From Nigrospora sphaerica (Eukaryota > Ascomycota > Sordariomycetes > Amphisphaeriales > Apiosporaceae): 64,000 nucleotides of DNA. The stretch covers positions 1,674,001-1,738,000 of the forward strand of contig JAGVVL010000013.1 in NCBI GenBank assembly GCA_018287875.1, written 5' to 3'. How positions within the stretch are numbered: position 1 is the first letter of the stretch; every line of letters starts with the position of its first letter. Position numbers and translations under genes: made by a program. The notes beneath the pieces were generated by a model, which worked only from the letters and a program-made list of their open reading frames with translations, made no database searches and had not been told where the DNA came from. This document shows, one piece after another, positions 42,972 through 53,987 of this stretch.

Positions 42972-42984
42972 TAAGCCAGAACTA
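42972..42984 (+). repeat. LINE target-site duplication, copy 2
   Basis: TAAGCCAGAACTA, identical to the copy at 41786-41798. It joins directly to the truncated 5' end of the element. Confidence 0.9.
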
Positions 42985-43940
42985 AGATATGCAATCATTA
43001 GAGTTAAAAGGGTCTAATAAAGGGAATGTACATGCGCCCCAAAAGCCAAAAAATATTATGCGGAACCAAAGACCATGACTACCAGGATGACGGTTCAAAA
43101 CCTGAAAGGGGTTACGATGAAGAGCAGTAGACATGAGTAGATAATTACAGCTTCATATTTTGCCTGATCTGTCTAACCCAAGATTAAGCCGATCTCATTT
43201 ATTGTTTACTAAAATCTTTCATTCTTAAGAAAGTGAATTTTCCGACCCGCTTTTTATGAAGCGATCCGTCCAGCGAAAAGGCACTTCACGGTGGCAGAAC
43301 CCAAGTAAAGGAATTATTCTTTCGTGTTTAAGCAGGCCTTGGTGCTTCCCTCGGCCTTGTGCCTGGTTTTACTTGCCCGTTCCCATTTTTACGACCCCGG
43401 GCGATTTGCTGTCACGGATAAACGCCGTTCAGTCACCATCGCCCATCGTCTCACGGATAGCTCGCTCGGGTCGGAAAGAAACAGCGGGACCAGCTGGAGT
43501 GAACGATACACCCCTTTGGGGAAGACGGCTGGGGGAGTGGAACGGGCTTCGTAGGCAGTGCGTAGACGGAACGATTCGACGTGGGAGGAGACATCGCAGC
43601 GGGACCCGGGGTGGGGGATCCCCTGGAGGCCGAGAGGAATTCCCATGGAGAGCCGGAGTGCCTCGAGTCCACGGCATACGCCCGTCGTACGCCATTCTGG
43701 GAACCGCTACGGCTTCGGCAGAAAAGGACGGCCCGGGAAAGGTGAAATAAGAGATTGTCTTATTTTGGATCGAATAAGCCATGCATGTGCGCCTGGCCTA
43801 ATGACTAAACCCAACGCTGGGATGCTATGCTGTCCTTCTTGGTCGCCCTTCCAAACTCATCCATGCAAAAATACAACCCAAAACCCGCCGCCGCCCAAAA
43901 CCCAACCTCAAAGGGGAAAAACAAACTCCATCCCACCCTC
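42985..43940. other. Intergenic region, nothing supported
   Basis: An AT-rich first 270 bases, then GC-rich DNA with shadow frames, then the 3' UTR of the bZIP gene. No feature seen. Confidence 0.5.
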
Positions 43941-45282
43941 TCAACACATGGGCTCAAAGCCCGGCGAGAGCGCCACGCCGAGGCCTGTCTCGGGCCCCGC
44001 CCCCGCCATGGATGTCGTGTCGGCGTGGTGGGTGTCGGGGCGGCGCGCGGTCGCCGATGCCGACGGCACGCGGTCGAGGATCAGCCGCAGCACCTCGACG
44101 TTGCCGCTCGCGACGGCCATGTGCAGGAGCGAGGCGTGCTGCGGGTCGAGCAGTGCCGACGTCGACGACGAGGACGTCGGCGGCGGCGGCGGCGTCGGCG
44201 GCAGCAGCAGTGGGTGTGGCGGCTGCTGCGGTGCGTCGTCGTCGAAGAGGGCCGGGTCCAGAACGCCGCCGTGGTGCGCGTGCGGCTGCGGGTAGACGAG
44301 CCCGAGACCGTCGGGCGCCGTGAAGGGCGGATACGACGTCGTCGTCATCGAAGTTGAGGTAAGGTAGTCGGCCGCCTCGGGCGGCGTGGCGGGCCCCGGC
44401 GGGGGCGGCACGAGGGGACCGCCGCCAAAGGCCGGGAGGAAAGCCGACGGCGGTGGTGCTTGCTGCATGTCGGCCATTTCCCCAGAGGCGGAGGCGGGCG
44501 GGCTCATCCAGGTCCCCGGCGCCGGCGCCGACGAGGCGTCGCCCGCGCCGGTCTCGGTCCCTTCGAAGCCGCTGCCCAGGCCATAGCGCGTCGCCGTCGT
44601 CGCTGCCGCGTCGTGGGTCGTCGTTGGCGGCGGGTAGGCGTCAAAGTACATAAAGTCGGGCAGGCTGTAGGGACCCACGGCCGGCAGAGCGGCGGCGGCG
44701 TCACCGCAGTCGGTGGCCCACTCGGGGGCCGCCAGAGAAGACGGTAGGGCCGCGTGCGGCGGCGGGCAAGAGGTGTAGCCGGTCAAGGTGGGCGGCGGCG
44801 GCGACGGGGACGAGGCCGCGTCGGGGCTCGGGCAGAGGTGGCGGGAGCTGGCGCCGCCGCCGCTGCTGCTGCGGCTACGCGAACGGCTGGCGGCGTGCCC
44901 GTGGTGGTGGTGCGGGCTGGGCGACAAGGACGACGACGACGACGACGACGCCTCCTTGAATGTGCCGAGTTGCTTCTTGAGGGACTCCAACTCCTTGTTG
45001 CGGCTCCGGAGGCTGCGGCCTGGTTTGGTGGGTCAGCCACCTCTTTTGTTTTCCCTCTTTCCTCCCCTCCCCGGCGGCGGGGCGTGGAGACGGGGAAGGA
45101 CGAGAAGAATGGCGGTGGGATGAAGGCTTACGGTAGGCTCGCTGGGCGAGGCGGTTCTGAATCTTCCTCCGCACGGTCGAGTCCTCGATCTCGCGCCAGT
45201 CCTCGTCGGGCTTCATGAGGGCGAGGTAGGCCGTGTTCGGCGGCCGGCCGGACTTGCCGGGGGTACCGGAGGAGGCGGGCAT
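43941..45282 (-). CDS. bZIP transcription factor with C-terminal ankyrin-like repeat
   Basis: Two minus-strand exons, 45282-45132 and 45019-43941, with a 112-bp intron (GTAAGC donor, AACCAG acceptor), give 409 residues. The splice lies inside the basic region and restores RRKIQNRLAQRAYR^RSLRSRNKELESLKKQL, a yeast-AP1-type basic region (NxxAQ..R) at about 39-70 that runs into a short zipper. The N-terminus TAYLALMKPDEDWREIED is, as I recall it, typical of a fungal bZIP subfamily. The middle is low-complexity Ser/Pro/Ala. The C-terminus contains one ankyrin-like repeat, DPQHASLLHMAVASGNVEVLR. A nuclear DNA-binding role is clear; targets are unknown. An in-frame upstream Met would add an unconserved-looking Lys-rich leader. 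Confidence 0.85.
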
Positions 45283-48200
45283 GGCGGTAGTGACAGTGGT
45301 TCTTTTTGGCGTCTCCTGCTTATATTTGCATGCTCTTTCCTCCGCCGTTTTGGGGTGGACGCGTGGCTTCAGCCTGGACTGTCGAGAAATGGTGGGCTTT
45401 GTTTTTTGCTTCTCTTTGAAAGGCACACCGGTGGTAGGTAGGGAGACCTTTTGGTACGGAGATGACGATGTCGATTGATGTGCACTTGAATGCTATTGCC
45501 AACATGAGAATAGGGCCAGGCGGACCTCTGGATTTTATCGTGCCCGATGCCATGGTGAAGGGGTGGGTGGTGATGCAAGATGGGAATGGCATCCCTGATC
45601 ACCACGCTGTACAGCCCGCGGGGCTGGTCCGAGAATGCCCCCCTTGAGGGCTGTGGGCTATCTCAGCAACGACCTGCTGCCTGGGACCATCTGTGGTTTA
45701 GCGGAAGGATGGGCTGGATCCTGCAGGGTGCCGTCGGTCTAGATGAAAGCGGTTTCATAGACTCCAACGTCAGCCCCCGGGGGGCCGGTCTGCCTCAGCG
45801 CGCGCGCGCGCGTGCTCTCAGTGTGCGCGCGGGGCGGAGGCAGTGGTGACGATGTCGGTATAGATGGGCAGACAGCTGTGTTCGGCGGGGCTTCTAATAA
45901 TAAGTAACCCCCCGGTACATAAACGAGGCACACTGGGCAGGGGGTCGTTGGGCAGGGGTACGTGATGCGCGCGGCGTATGAATGGATGGGACGGCACGAC
46001 GGCCGCTTCCCGTCGTTCTCCATTAGTAGCTGTAGGATCCGTGCATGGGGGCTGCCCTGTCATAGGTTGGTAGCTCTCAGCTCTGCAGCTGGGGGAGGGG
46101 GGGATACACCTGCCGCTCTCGACTGGCCCCTGATCCTGCGGACCGCGTGTGACAATGGCCTGGTCCCGGGTGTTGCGTCTTCAGGCCTGGGTGCCTTTAC
46201 TGGGTAGCATCGATCCCTACCTTGGGTATGCGAGGTTCCGCTGCAGAAGACTCGGTCGGATACCGTACAGGTATCAATTGCCCAACCTCATACCTTTGGG
46301 CGTGGGATATGGACGAGGATGTTTTAAGTGGAAGCCACTAAGCAAGTGCCTGCCTGGGACTGTTTATTACGTACCAGCACCGACGTATCCCCCGGCCGTA
46401 GAAGCAGACCGGATAGCCCGGCTCATCAGAGACGCCCGCGCGAGGAATCGAACTCGAGGGGTTTTCCTAGAGCCTAACTCATCTAACGTGCAGCTAGGTC
46501 TGTCTCCCCCCTCATTTCGCCTGTCCTGAAAGGAAGGAGACAAAAGTAAAATAAAAACAAGCACTGCGTCATCCCGCACGCAGGGGCTGTGCCGCTGTGT
46601 CCAGCGCGGCGCGGGCGAAAAATGTGGGGTCCCCTTTTTGGTTTTCCACTTCGCAACCCACTCGTCCCGCATCCAGTAACATGCACCGAACACCGAACCT
46701 GCGGGTGACGGGACTTACCAAACCAAGGTTACCTATCTCTTGCGGCCATGCATTGGATGGAAAGGGTGGGAGGGATGGGGAGCTGAAGGAAGGATGGAAC
46801 GCCATTCTAGGACAGGCTTCCGAACCAGAGCCCGCCTGTCGCCTAGGCAGATACGGCTTAGCGTGTGGGGGCCACATTGGCCCTGTAGCCTTGTGGCGCC
46901 CCTTCTGGACGGAAGGGGACGCTGACGGGATCGATGCGCGCCACTTACCATCCAACATGGCACGAACGGCACGCCGTCACACACGCATTCGCACCAGAAT
47001 ACACAACAGACAGGCACAGACACACACACATAAGACACACAGACACCCACCCACACACATGTGCACCCGTCGCAAAGTCCAATCACGTTCTTCCTTCCCC
47101 CGGTCCCGGATTCGGCCGCCTTCCCACCAGCGCCACTGCACCAGGATCGGTCGCCCCGTTTTCCTTTTCCAGAAGGGGGCTCCGCAGGGAGAGAGGGTGC
47201 AGATCTCGCGCGCGCAGGCTGTGTTTGCATGCGCGGCCACTCAGCTCGTTGGGGGGCCACGGTGGGCCTGACTCGCCAATGCCTTCCTTCCTCCCATTCG
47301 CCCGTTGATTTTTGCCCGTCTGGGGCCTTGAGAGCAAGCAGCAGCGAAGAGGGGCGATGGCGGCGGCGCACGTCGTTTGCTTAACTCATCTCGTTGCCGA
47401 TCCCCAATCCCACGGGCAGGGGGAACAGGCGTCTCACGTGAGTTGCAGCAAGGAGGGAAGGAAGGCTACGGCGAAAGCCCGCCGATACTCGGAGCAGGGC
47501 CCGAATTTGTTTGGGCCAGTCCCCCCGCCGGCCGTGCTGTTGCGCTCCGAGGCGGACGACGAGGCGGAGAAAAGTAAATGTCGGTGGGCGGGAGCCTATT
47601 TTGGCGTATAGCTCGTCGTTGACGGAGAAGAAAGCATGCCATCCTAGTAAGCCGACTGCTATGGGGCTATGGGTAAGTACTTAGTGCATCTACTGACATT
47701 GTTATAGGACCTAGTTCCCCTACGGGTGTTCAAGTGTCCACTACCCGTCGTTTATCTACGAATCGCCTGTTTCGAGGCACTGACCAGCCCTCCATCTATG
47801 GCCCAGGTCCAGTACGGATAGGGGACCCACCGATACCCGTTTTCGATGGGTCTGCTTGTGCATCGGGTATGGATATAAATAGGATTTTTGCCACTATTGC
47901 AAATGCTGGCCGCACCCGCGCCTACCATGCTTTCCATTCCGTACCGGGGCCCCCCACGGGTGGGAAGCCGCTTTTCCCCTTGTCCCCCTCGTGCCAAGGC
48001 GAGAGGAACGACCCAGGGCGGCCGCATTGACGTATGCCGGTGTTGGCCCCTGGGGAGAATCAAGATGGTAAAAACGAAGGACTACAAGAATCCTACCGAC
48101 AGCTTCTTCGGGGCAATGGCTCCCGCGGCGGGCCACCGTTTGCCTCGGGCTCCGTTCATACGTAAGCATCACTCTCATCCTTTCAGTTTTCCCGACTCCT

Positions 48201-50303
48201 ACTCGGGTATCGGCACGGCAATAGAGTCTGAGAAGAGGGTGGGGTCTGAGTTGGCACAAGGGGGTGCAAATCAGTGAGACACTCCTGGGGAGGCAATCGT
48301 GAGGGAGGCTGGGATAATGGGGCTACTATATTACATAAAAATACACGTAGAAATGCTTGTCTAAATGCATACCCCCAAATGGGGACACCCGCCCGGGACC
48401 GTGCATGTCGAGCCGTTCGGCCAGGAACCAATCACGGCCGCACGTACGCACGCATAGCCAACTAGTCATACGCTTTGCCTTCCCCACCCCCCTCTCCCAT
48501 GGATATTCCAAGACGAGGCCGGAGGAGCCGGTATGCGCCTCAGCAAGTATCCGCCCCCATATGTTTTTCCCGCCGCTGATATCACCCCAGGTGGACCGAG
48601 GGGGAAGGCTCGGGGCCATGTCCAGGCAGCCGCCGTCCTCGGCAGCGGCTGAGGGAAGCAAGGAAGAAACAACGAAAACCCGAACTAGGACGCTGGTGGC
48701 TAACGTACGATTGTCACGCGGGCAGTCACGGAACAGTCCAAGAACAGGACGTGGAATCCTGGACATCATCTCGTGACGCCATGGCAAGGCGTGAGCGGTT
48801 TCAGAGGTAAATACGAGGATGCTATATTAGGAGACGAACCCTGACGCACTACCCCCTTACAAAAAGGCCGAACACGTCACTGAACCGCGATACTTGGAAA
48901 CATGATCCCAAGAAAAGCCCCCTTGAAGGTTGGAAATCCCGAGAAGTACTCTCCTGTCCCCGCCCCTTTAGCTACTCCTCGACTTTCCACGCCGTGCCTC
49001 GCAGCGTAAACAACCCCACCCCTTTTTCTTTTCCTCACCCAGAGACCCGTGATGTCACGGCTGGAAGCTTCAGGTCACCGGTACTGGACAGCCTTTCCAC
49101 CCCGCCGGGTCACTAATTGCAATATCGACTCCGGGCTGAAGGTCCCGCCCTGTTCCCCTGCGACGTCTTGTGGGATAGTGCCTTCTCGGGGCTTGCTATA
49201 TCCCCAAAATGTATGCACATGGATGTACATGTGTTTAACCCCGTATCAAGACCTCCCGAGGAGTATGAACCCCCTACCCGGGCGACCGGCATAGCCGGCA
49301 ATGGCGCCGGGGATAGGGGCAAAGACGTCAGTTTAGAACGATCTAGGTTCCGTTATCCGGGCGTGGTTCGAGTCGTAGACAGAAGTCCAGAGCGCGGGCC
49401 GGGGTGGCCGGCGCATCTGTCCCATCGTGATCTGGGCCTCGTAAGCTTCTCGCCCTGCCCTCGCCGTCGCACTGCGTCCCGTTCACCCCGGGGACGTCTC
49501 AAGTCCACAAAGGAGAACTCATTTACTGGCACCGTTGAGAGCAGCCGATTCCGGATCTGGCACCGTTCCCGGACCGTGATGGAGTCGGGTGCGGTTTAGT
49601 CGGGTGCGGTTTTGAGTTCGCCGACCAGGCGCGTCCCGGACGTGATCACCGGCCGAATCGACGCCGATGAGCCGGGGGAGCGATTTAAGGGCATATTTCG
49701 TCCCATCCGTTTTCTCACTCAAGTGGCCCTTATTTTAGGTGGTTACGTCGGTCCCAGTGGATCCGCCGAAGATGCAACCGTCGATGCAACCGTCGATCGC
49801 CATGCGTCAGATTTTGTTAATTACATGTCCCGCTTAGGATCTCCACCTGCACCACGGGCCAAAATAGAAACAGCCGCAGTCGATCTGCAGAAAACAGGCG
49901 ATGACATTGCATCTTGGCTTATGTAGTAGGGAAGGCCGCCCCGCCGTTGATGATTGGCGCTTGGATATCAGCTGCGTGTGTCTATGTATGTGTGTGTGTG
50001 TGCGTGTGTGTGTGTGTTCTCTTCCGTCGTCAATCGCGCATGAGAAGCGCCGTCCTCGTATTGCCGGATCGATTTTCCCGGGCTGGCTGGCCCTACAGCG
50101 GACAAATCCAGGCCCGCCCGCGACGAACCCGTCCTAAAGGTCGTCGCCCTTCCCGATCCGTACTACAGCATAGAAGTACATCGCGCAAGTCGTGGCCTTT
50201 CCCCTCAGCCCTCGGCCATACGCGCGGCGACGAGACCCCGTCCCTCCCTCGCCCCACAGCCCAGCTTCGCAGTGCTGTGATCGATGCGGCCGCTTCCCCG
50301 AAC
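45283..50303. other. Second gene-poor stretch (about 5 kb)
   Basis: No gene that I can support. Contains a (GC)7 run at 45799-45812, CA-rich simple sequence at about 47012-47062 and a GT-rich tract at about 49988-50018. A 104-residue frame at 49612-49926 and a GTG-initiated one at 47734-48030 read somewhat like protein but match nothing I know. The fragment GTAAGT...TACTGAC...TTATAG at 47673-47707 looks like an intron but is only 35 bp long. Confidence 0.5.
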
Positions 50304-51765
50304 TCACGCCGATGACGAGGGCCCATACGTCGCCGCCCACGCGTCGTAGGCCGGCGATAGCATCAGCTCCTGCATGTGGCGTCGGCGTATGCCCACGTTG
50401 CCGCCGTCAAAGATGGGCAGGACCATGGCGCTGTTGAGCAGCTCGGCAAAGGGCTGCGTCGTGTCGTAGGCGGTGCTGGTTGTGGCGTGCATCATCAGTA
50501 TCGTGTTTGTCCGAGAGAAGGAGAGAGAGCGCGGGGAGAGGGGGAGAGGACGTGGGGGAGAGGGCGCGGGGGAGAGAGAGAACGGGAGGGCGAGAGAGGG
50601 AGAGAGACAGGGATACGCACATGCCGACGGCGTTGATGGCGTCCAGGACGGCCTTGACGGCGGCCTCGCTGCAGTAAACCTTGGCGGCGAGGGCGAGCTC
50701 GCGGCGGGCGGCGTAGTCGCCGGGGCCCTGCTCCATGGCGGCGGCGGCCTTCCAGGTGAGGGCGCGGCAGGCCTCGGTGGCCATCTTGACGCCCGAGAGC
50801 AGGTCGGCGACGGGGGCGCGGGCGAGCAGGGGCACGGCGCCGCGGCGGGCGTCGGCGCGCGCGAAGCCGAGGGCGGCGTCGAAGGCGGCGCGCATGAGGC
50901 CGACGGCCATGGCGCCGACGAGCACGGCGCTAGCGTCAAAGGCGGCCGTCACGACTGCGGCGGCGCCCCCGCCCGGCCCACACAGCACCTGCGCCGCCGG
51001 CACGCGCACGCCGGCGTAGCGCACGTGCGGGCCCGACACGGCCGTGTGGCCCGGCATCGCCACGTCCCGCACGACGGTGAAGGCGCCGGGCCCCGCGCGC
51101 GCCAGGTCCGCGCGCGTCACGAGCAGGACGAGCACGGCGTCGCGCGGGTCGGCGGCCGCGTCGGCGTCGGCGTCGCGGCACACGACGCAGGCGAGGTCGG
51201 CGCCGCGGCCGTCCCAGCCGGCACAGTTGGTGGCCCAGATCTTGTCGCCGCTAAGGACCCAGCTGCCGTCGGCGGCGTCGCGGCGCGCCGTGGTGGCGAG
51301 GCCGGGCGCGCCGGGCTCAAGCCAGTTGGCGACGCCGCCGGGCTCGCTGAAGACGAGCGAGGCGAGCGGCGCGCCCTCGGCGGCCAGGAAGGGCGCCAGC
51401 AGCGGCGCGTGGCGCGCCGGGTCTGGCCCCAGCACCAGCGGAGAAAGCCCGAGCCCCGTGCCGAAGAGCGTGAGCGACGCCGACGTCTCGACGGCGTAGC
51501 ACTCCTCCACCAGAAGCGCCGCCTGCACGAGCGAGCCGCCCGTGCCGCCGAGCGCCGGCGGCAGCTGCCCGCGCACCAAGCCCCCCGCCACCGCCGCTGC
51601 GTACGCCGCCTGCGTCGCCTGGAACCGCCCCTGCTGGCCCGCCGCCACCGCCGCCTCCGGCCCCGCGTACGCCGCCCGCGCCGGCTTCAGCACCGTCTGG
51701 GCGAACGTCGCCGCCGCGCCGCGCACCGCCGCGTCGGCCGCGTCCAGCTGGAAGTTGATGGGCAT
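50304..51765 (-). CDS. Nitroalkane-oxidase-like flavoprotein (acyl-CoA dehydrogenase superfamily)
   Basis: FAD enzyme of 438 residues from exons 51765-50621 and 50475-50304. The 145-bp intron (GTGCGT donor, CAACCAG acceptor) holds a GA-rich simple repeat. It matches, as I recall it, the Fusarium nitroalkane oxidase closely: GRFQATQAAY, LPPALGGT, ASLVFSEPGGVANWL, GADLACVVCR, AVSGPHVRY and a terminal FDGGNVGIRRRHM...YDAWAATYG. Asp402 and Arg409, the catalytic base and its partner in that enzyme, correspond to D405 and R412 here, with identical spacing. Acyl-CoA dehydrogenases use Glu instead, so the Asp argues for nitroalkane chemistry (nitroalkane to aldehyde or ketone plus nitrite and H2O2). 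It is unusually rich in Ala and GC. No obvious peroxisomal C-terminal tripeptide is present. Confidence 0.87.
50497..50610. repeat. GA-rich simple repeat inside the nitroalkane-oxidase intron
   Basis: Irregular GAGAGA/GGGAGA purine tract (CT-rich in the sense RNA), which expands the intron to 145 bp. Confidence 0.8.
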
Positions 51766-53486
51766 GTTTGTTGGGGATAAGAGATATACTAGGTTCCGGG
51801 TCTGCGCGGTCGAGAGTTTACGCCCATCCTGGAGAGAAAGCGCAAAGCCTCTTCCCTCCTCCCTTTATAATTTCACCCCGCGGGAAGCAGTAAGCTGACC
51901 TCCGTCTCCTCCTTCCCCCTCTCTCCTTGGGAAATGCGGAGACAAAAGATGCTGCTTAATGCTGACACCTGGGGTCTAGCCGAAAACCAGCCCGACGTGA
52001 TTCGCCGAGAAGACGGCCACGCTACAGAGCCAAGCAACCGCGGAAACGATGGTCCCCATCGACATGCGTGCTGTGTGCGAGCGAGGCGTAAGGAGAGCCT
52101 ATCGCGACCTCGAAAAAAAGGTTGCACGCTTGATAAGATAAAGGCTAGAAATCCGCTTTGACTTTGGGCCGTACGGGCGCCGCAACCCCCCGGTCTCGCC
52201 TTTTCCGTACTTTTTTTTCCATTTCACTTTTCCGGCTTTGCATGGTTGAATCATGCCCGCGCGGCAGTCGGGTCAAACCAGCGTCACTTTAGACATCGAT
52301 CCGTAGCACGTCTCCCGACCCCACAGTGACGGTCGAGGTTCCAGTTTCGTCCCATGTTGAAAGTGAAGGAAGTATGGCCGTGGGGAAAAAGCCGCCGGCT
52401 TCGCAGTCCGATCACCGGGGTCCCACGAGCTGCAAATAGCCGCTCGTTCTCCCATGGTACGCGTAGGTACTGTCATGACGGGAAACAACAGAGTGATGAG
52501 CCGCATTCCCAAATCAGAGCCGAGGATGCACAACCTCTCGCTGTAGATCCACCTGTTAAACTCGCCAAGACTGTCACTGGCTGGGCTGGGACCGCCAAGG
52601 CTGCCCCTGATCGCTGCTTGGGCGTCTCGCGGCAGGGTAGGTCGTCCACCCTGAAGCAAAAACCCAAAAAGAAAAACCCACGGCGGCCACATTTGAAGCT
52701 TGGTCTCCCACGTTTCTCATGGAAGATGGCTTGATGCAAATGAGTTTAGTCGTGAAATTGTAGCTAGAAGCTCATCGATGTCACTCCAATCAAAGCTCTC
52801 GGTGACGGGTCGGGCTAACGGTAGCCCTAAACCAGGCCCCCCCACCGATTCTCCAGCATAGCAGACCTAGGGCCGGGGGGGTGGGCGCGTTTCCAGGCTG
52901 TGCCCCGTATGACCACCACCATGGGACTGTTATCGCATCGTGGGCCACCTCCGCTTCAGCGGCTCTGCTCTGACAGAGGCTCGGGTTGGTCCTCAAATTT
53001 CCCACCAGTCGTGACGAGAAGGAAACCCGGCCGTGGTGCTGGGCCCCTCGCTCTACCTTTCGCGTCTCAGCCGAGGTGGGGGTGACCGGGGATCTGATCG
53101 TTGCAACGTCTCGCCTCGTCTCATCTTGTCCTGCTGCCCCCGCCCTCCCTGCCGAACAGAGAGCGGATGAACCATGGATCCCGCGAAACGCCCGCCGGCC
53201 GTGCTCGGGCGGCTGAACCGCAGCATGTGCCCCCCCCTGCGTCGCCTGTACTCGTCCGGTCGATCTTGCTATAAGATCGCCTGCGTCCCGGTGCGTCGGG
53301 AAGGCTTTCTGCTGCCCGGTCCTTCTTCTATCCCCCATCGCCGCATTCTTCTGTCACTCGCCTTATTCTTTTATCATCTTCCGCCAACACAGCTGTGCTG
53401 TGATTTCGATTCTCGGCCCGACCTTGCCAAACTCCTCTTTTTCTTCATTCCCCCACCCATACCCCAAGTCCCCACCACTCTTCAAG
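51766..53486. other. Divergent intergenic region, nothing supported
   Basis: Promoter of the nitroalkane-oxidase-like gene on the left and of the secreted-protein gene on the right. The right end has a CT-rich, T-rich leader (53410-53480) before the ATG. No coding feature was recognised. Confidence 0.5.
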
Positions 53487-53987
53487 ATGCGTTTCACCGT
53501 TGCCCTCACCACCGTCTTCGCGGCCGCGGCCGCTGCCGCACCGCTGGCCCGGCGGGGAGTCTTCACGACCAAGACGTACGACGAGCTGTCCATCTCGGGG
53601 GGCGTGGCGGGCAACGCGGGGGCCGAGGCTTTGGCGGCGCTGGCGGGGCTGTCGGACCCGGCGGCGGCGGACAAGGCGGACCTCGACTTCCTCAACTCGG
53701 TCAACCAGATCGGCAACGCGGCCGAGAAGGAGGCGTTCAACCCGGCCATCGCGGCCGCCGGCAAGGGCACGGCGGCAGCCGACGCGCTGCAGAACGGCAA
53801 GATCAAGAACAAGGTGCTCAAGCTCCAGGCCACCGTCCTCAAGCTGCAGGCCCAACAGGCCCAGGGCCAGGACGTCGCCGCCAAGCTCGCCACCGAGCAG
53901 AAGAAGCTCGCCAACAACATCGCCACCGACAAGAAGAACGCCGGCAAGCCCTCCACCAAGCTCGCCTTTGACGCCACCACCGACTAG
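53487..53987 (+). CDS. Small secreted alanine/lysine-rich protein
   Basis: Single exon of 166 residues. The N-terminal signal peptide MRFTVALTTVFAAAAAAAP is followed by a dibasic LARR-G site that a Kex2-type protease could cut, giving a mature protein of about 143 residues. The mature part has no cysteine. It reads as amphipathic helices (EALAALAGLSDPAAADKADLD, DALQNGKIKNKVLKLQATVL, KLATEQKKLANNIATDKK). Cys-free helical small secreted proteins of this type are common in Sordariomycetes, and I recall the 'FNPAIAAA-x-KG-AA-ADALQNGKIKNKVLKL' style from such a family. A longer in-frame start upstream lies in the 5' UTR. The function is unknown; extracellular location is the only firm inference. 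Confidence 0.8.
   Translation: MRFTVALTTVFAAAAAAAPLARRGVFTTKTYDELSISGGVAGNAGAEALAALAGLSDPAAADKADLDFLNSVNQIGNAAEKEAFNPAIAAAGKGTAAADALQNGKIKNKVLKLQATVLKLQAQQAQGQDVAAKLATEQKKLANNIATDKKNAGKPSTKLAFDATTD

Noticed and set aside
46430..46520. tRNA-like T-arm (GTTCGATTC) on the minus strand with an apparent 6-bp terminal pairing
   Set aside because: No D arm or anticodon arm of correct size can be folded between the ends.
47673..47707. Intron-like GTAAGT...CTGAC...TATAG
   Set aside because: Only 35 bp, below the usual minimum for fungal introns, and no flanking coding frame.
50473..51780. 435-codon plus-strand frame
   Set aside because: Antisense shadow of the nitroalkane-oxidase-like gene, dominated by Gly/Arg/Ala/His.
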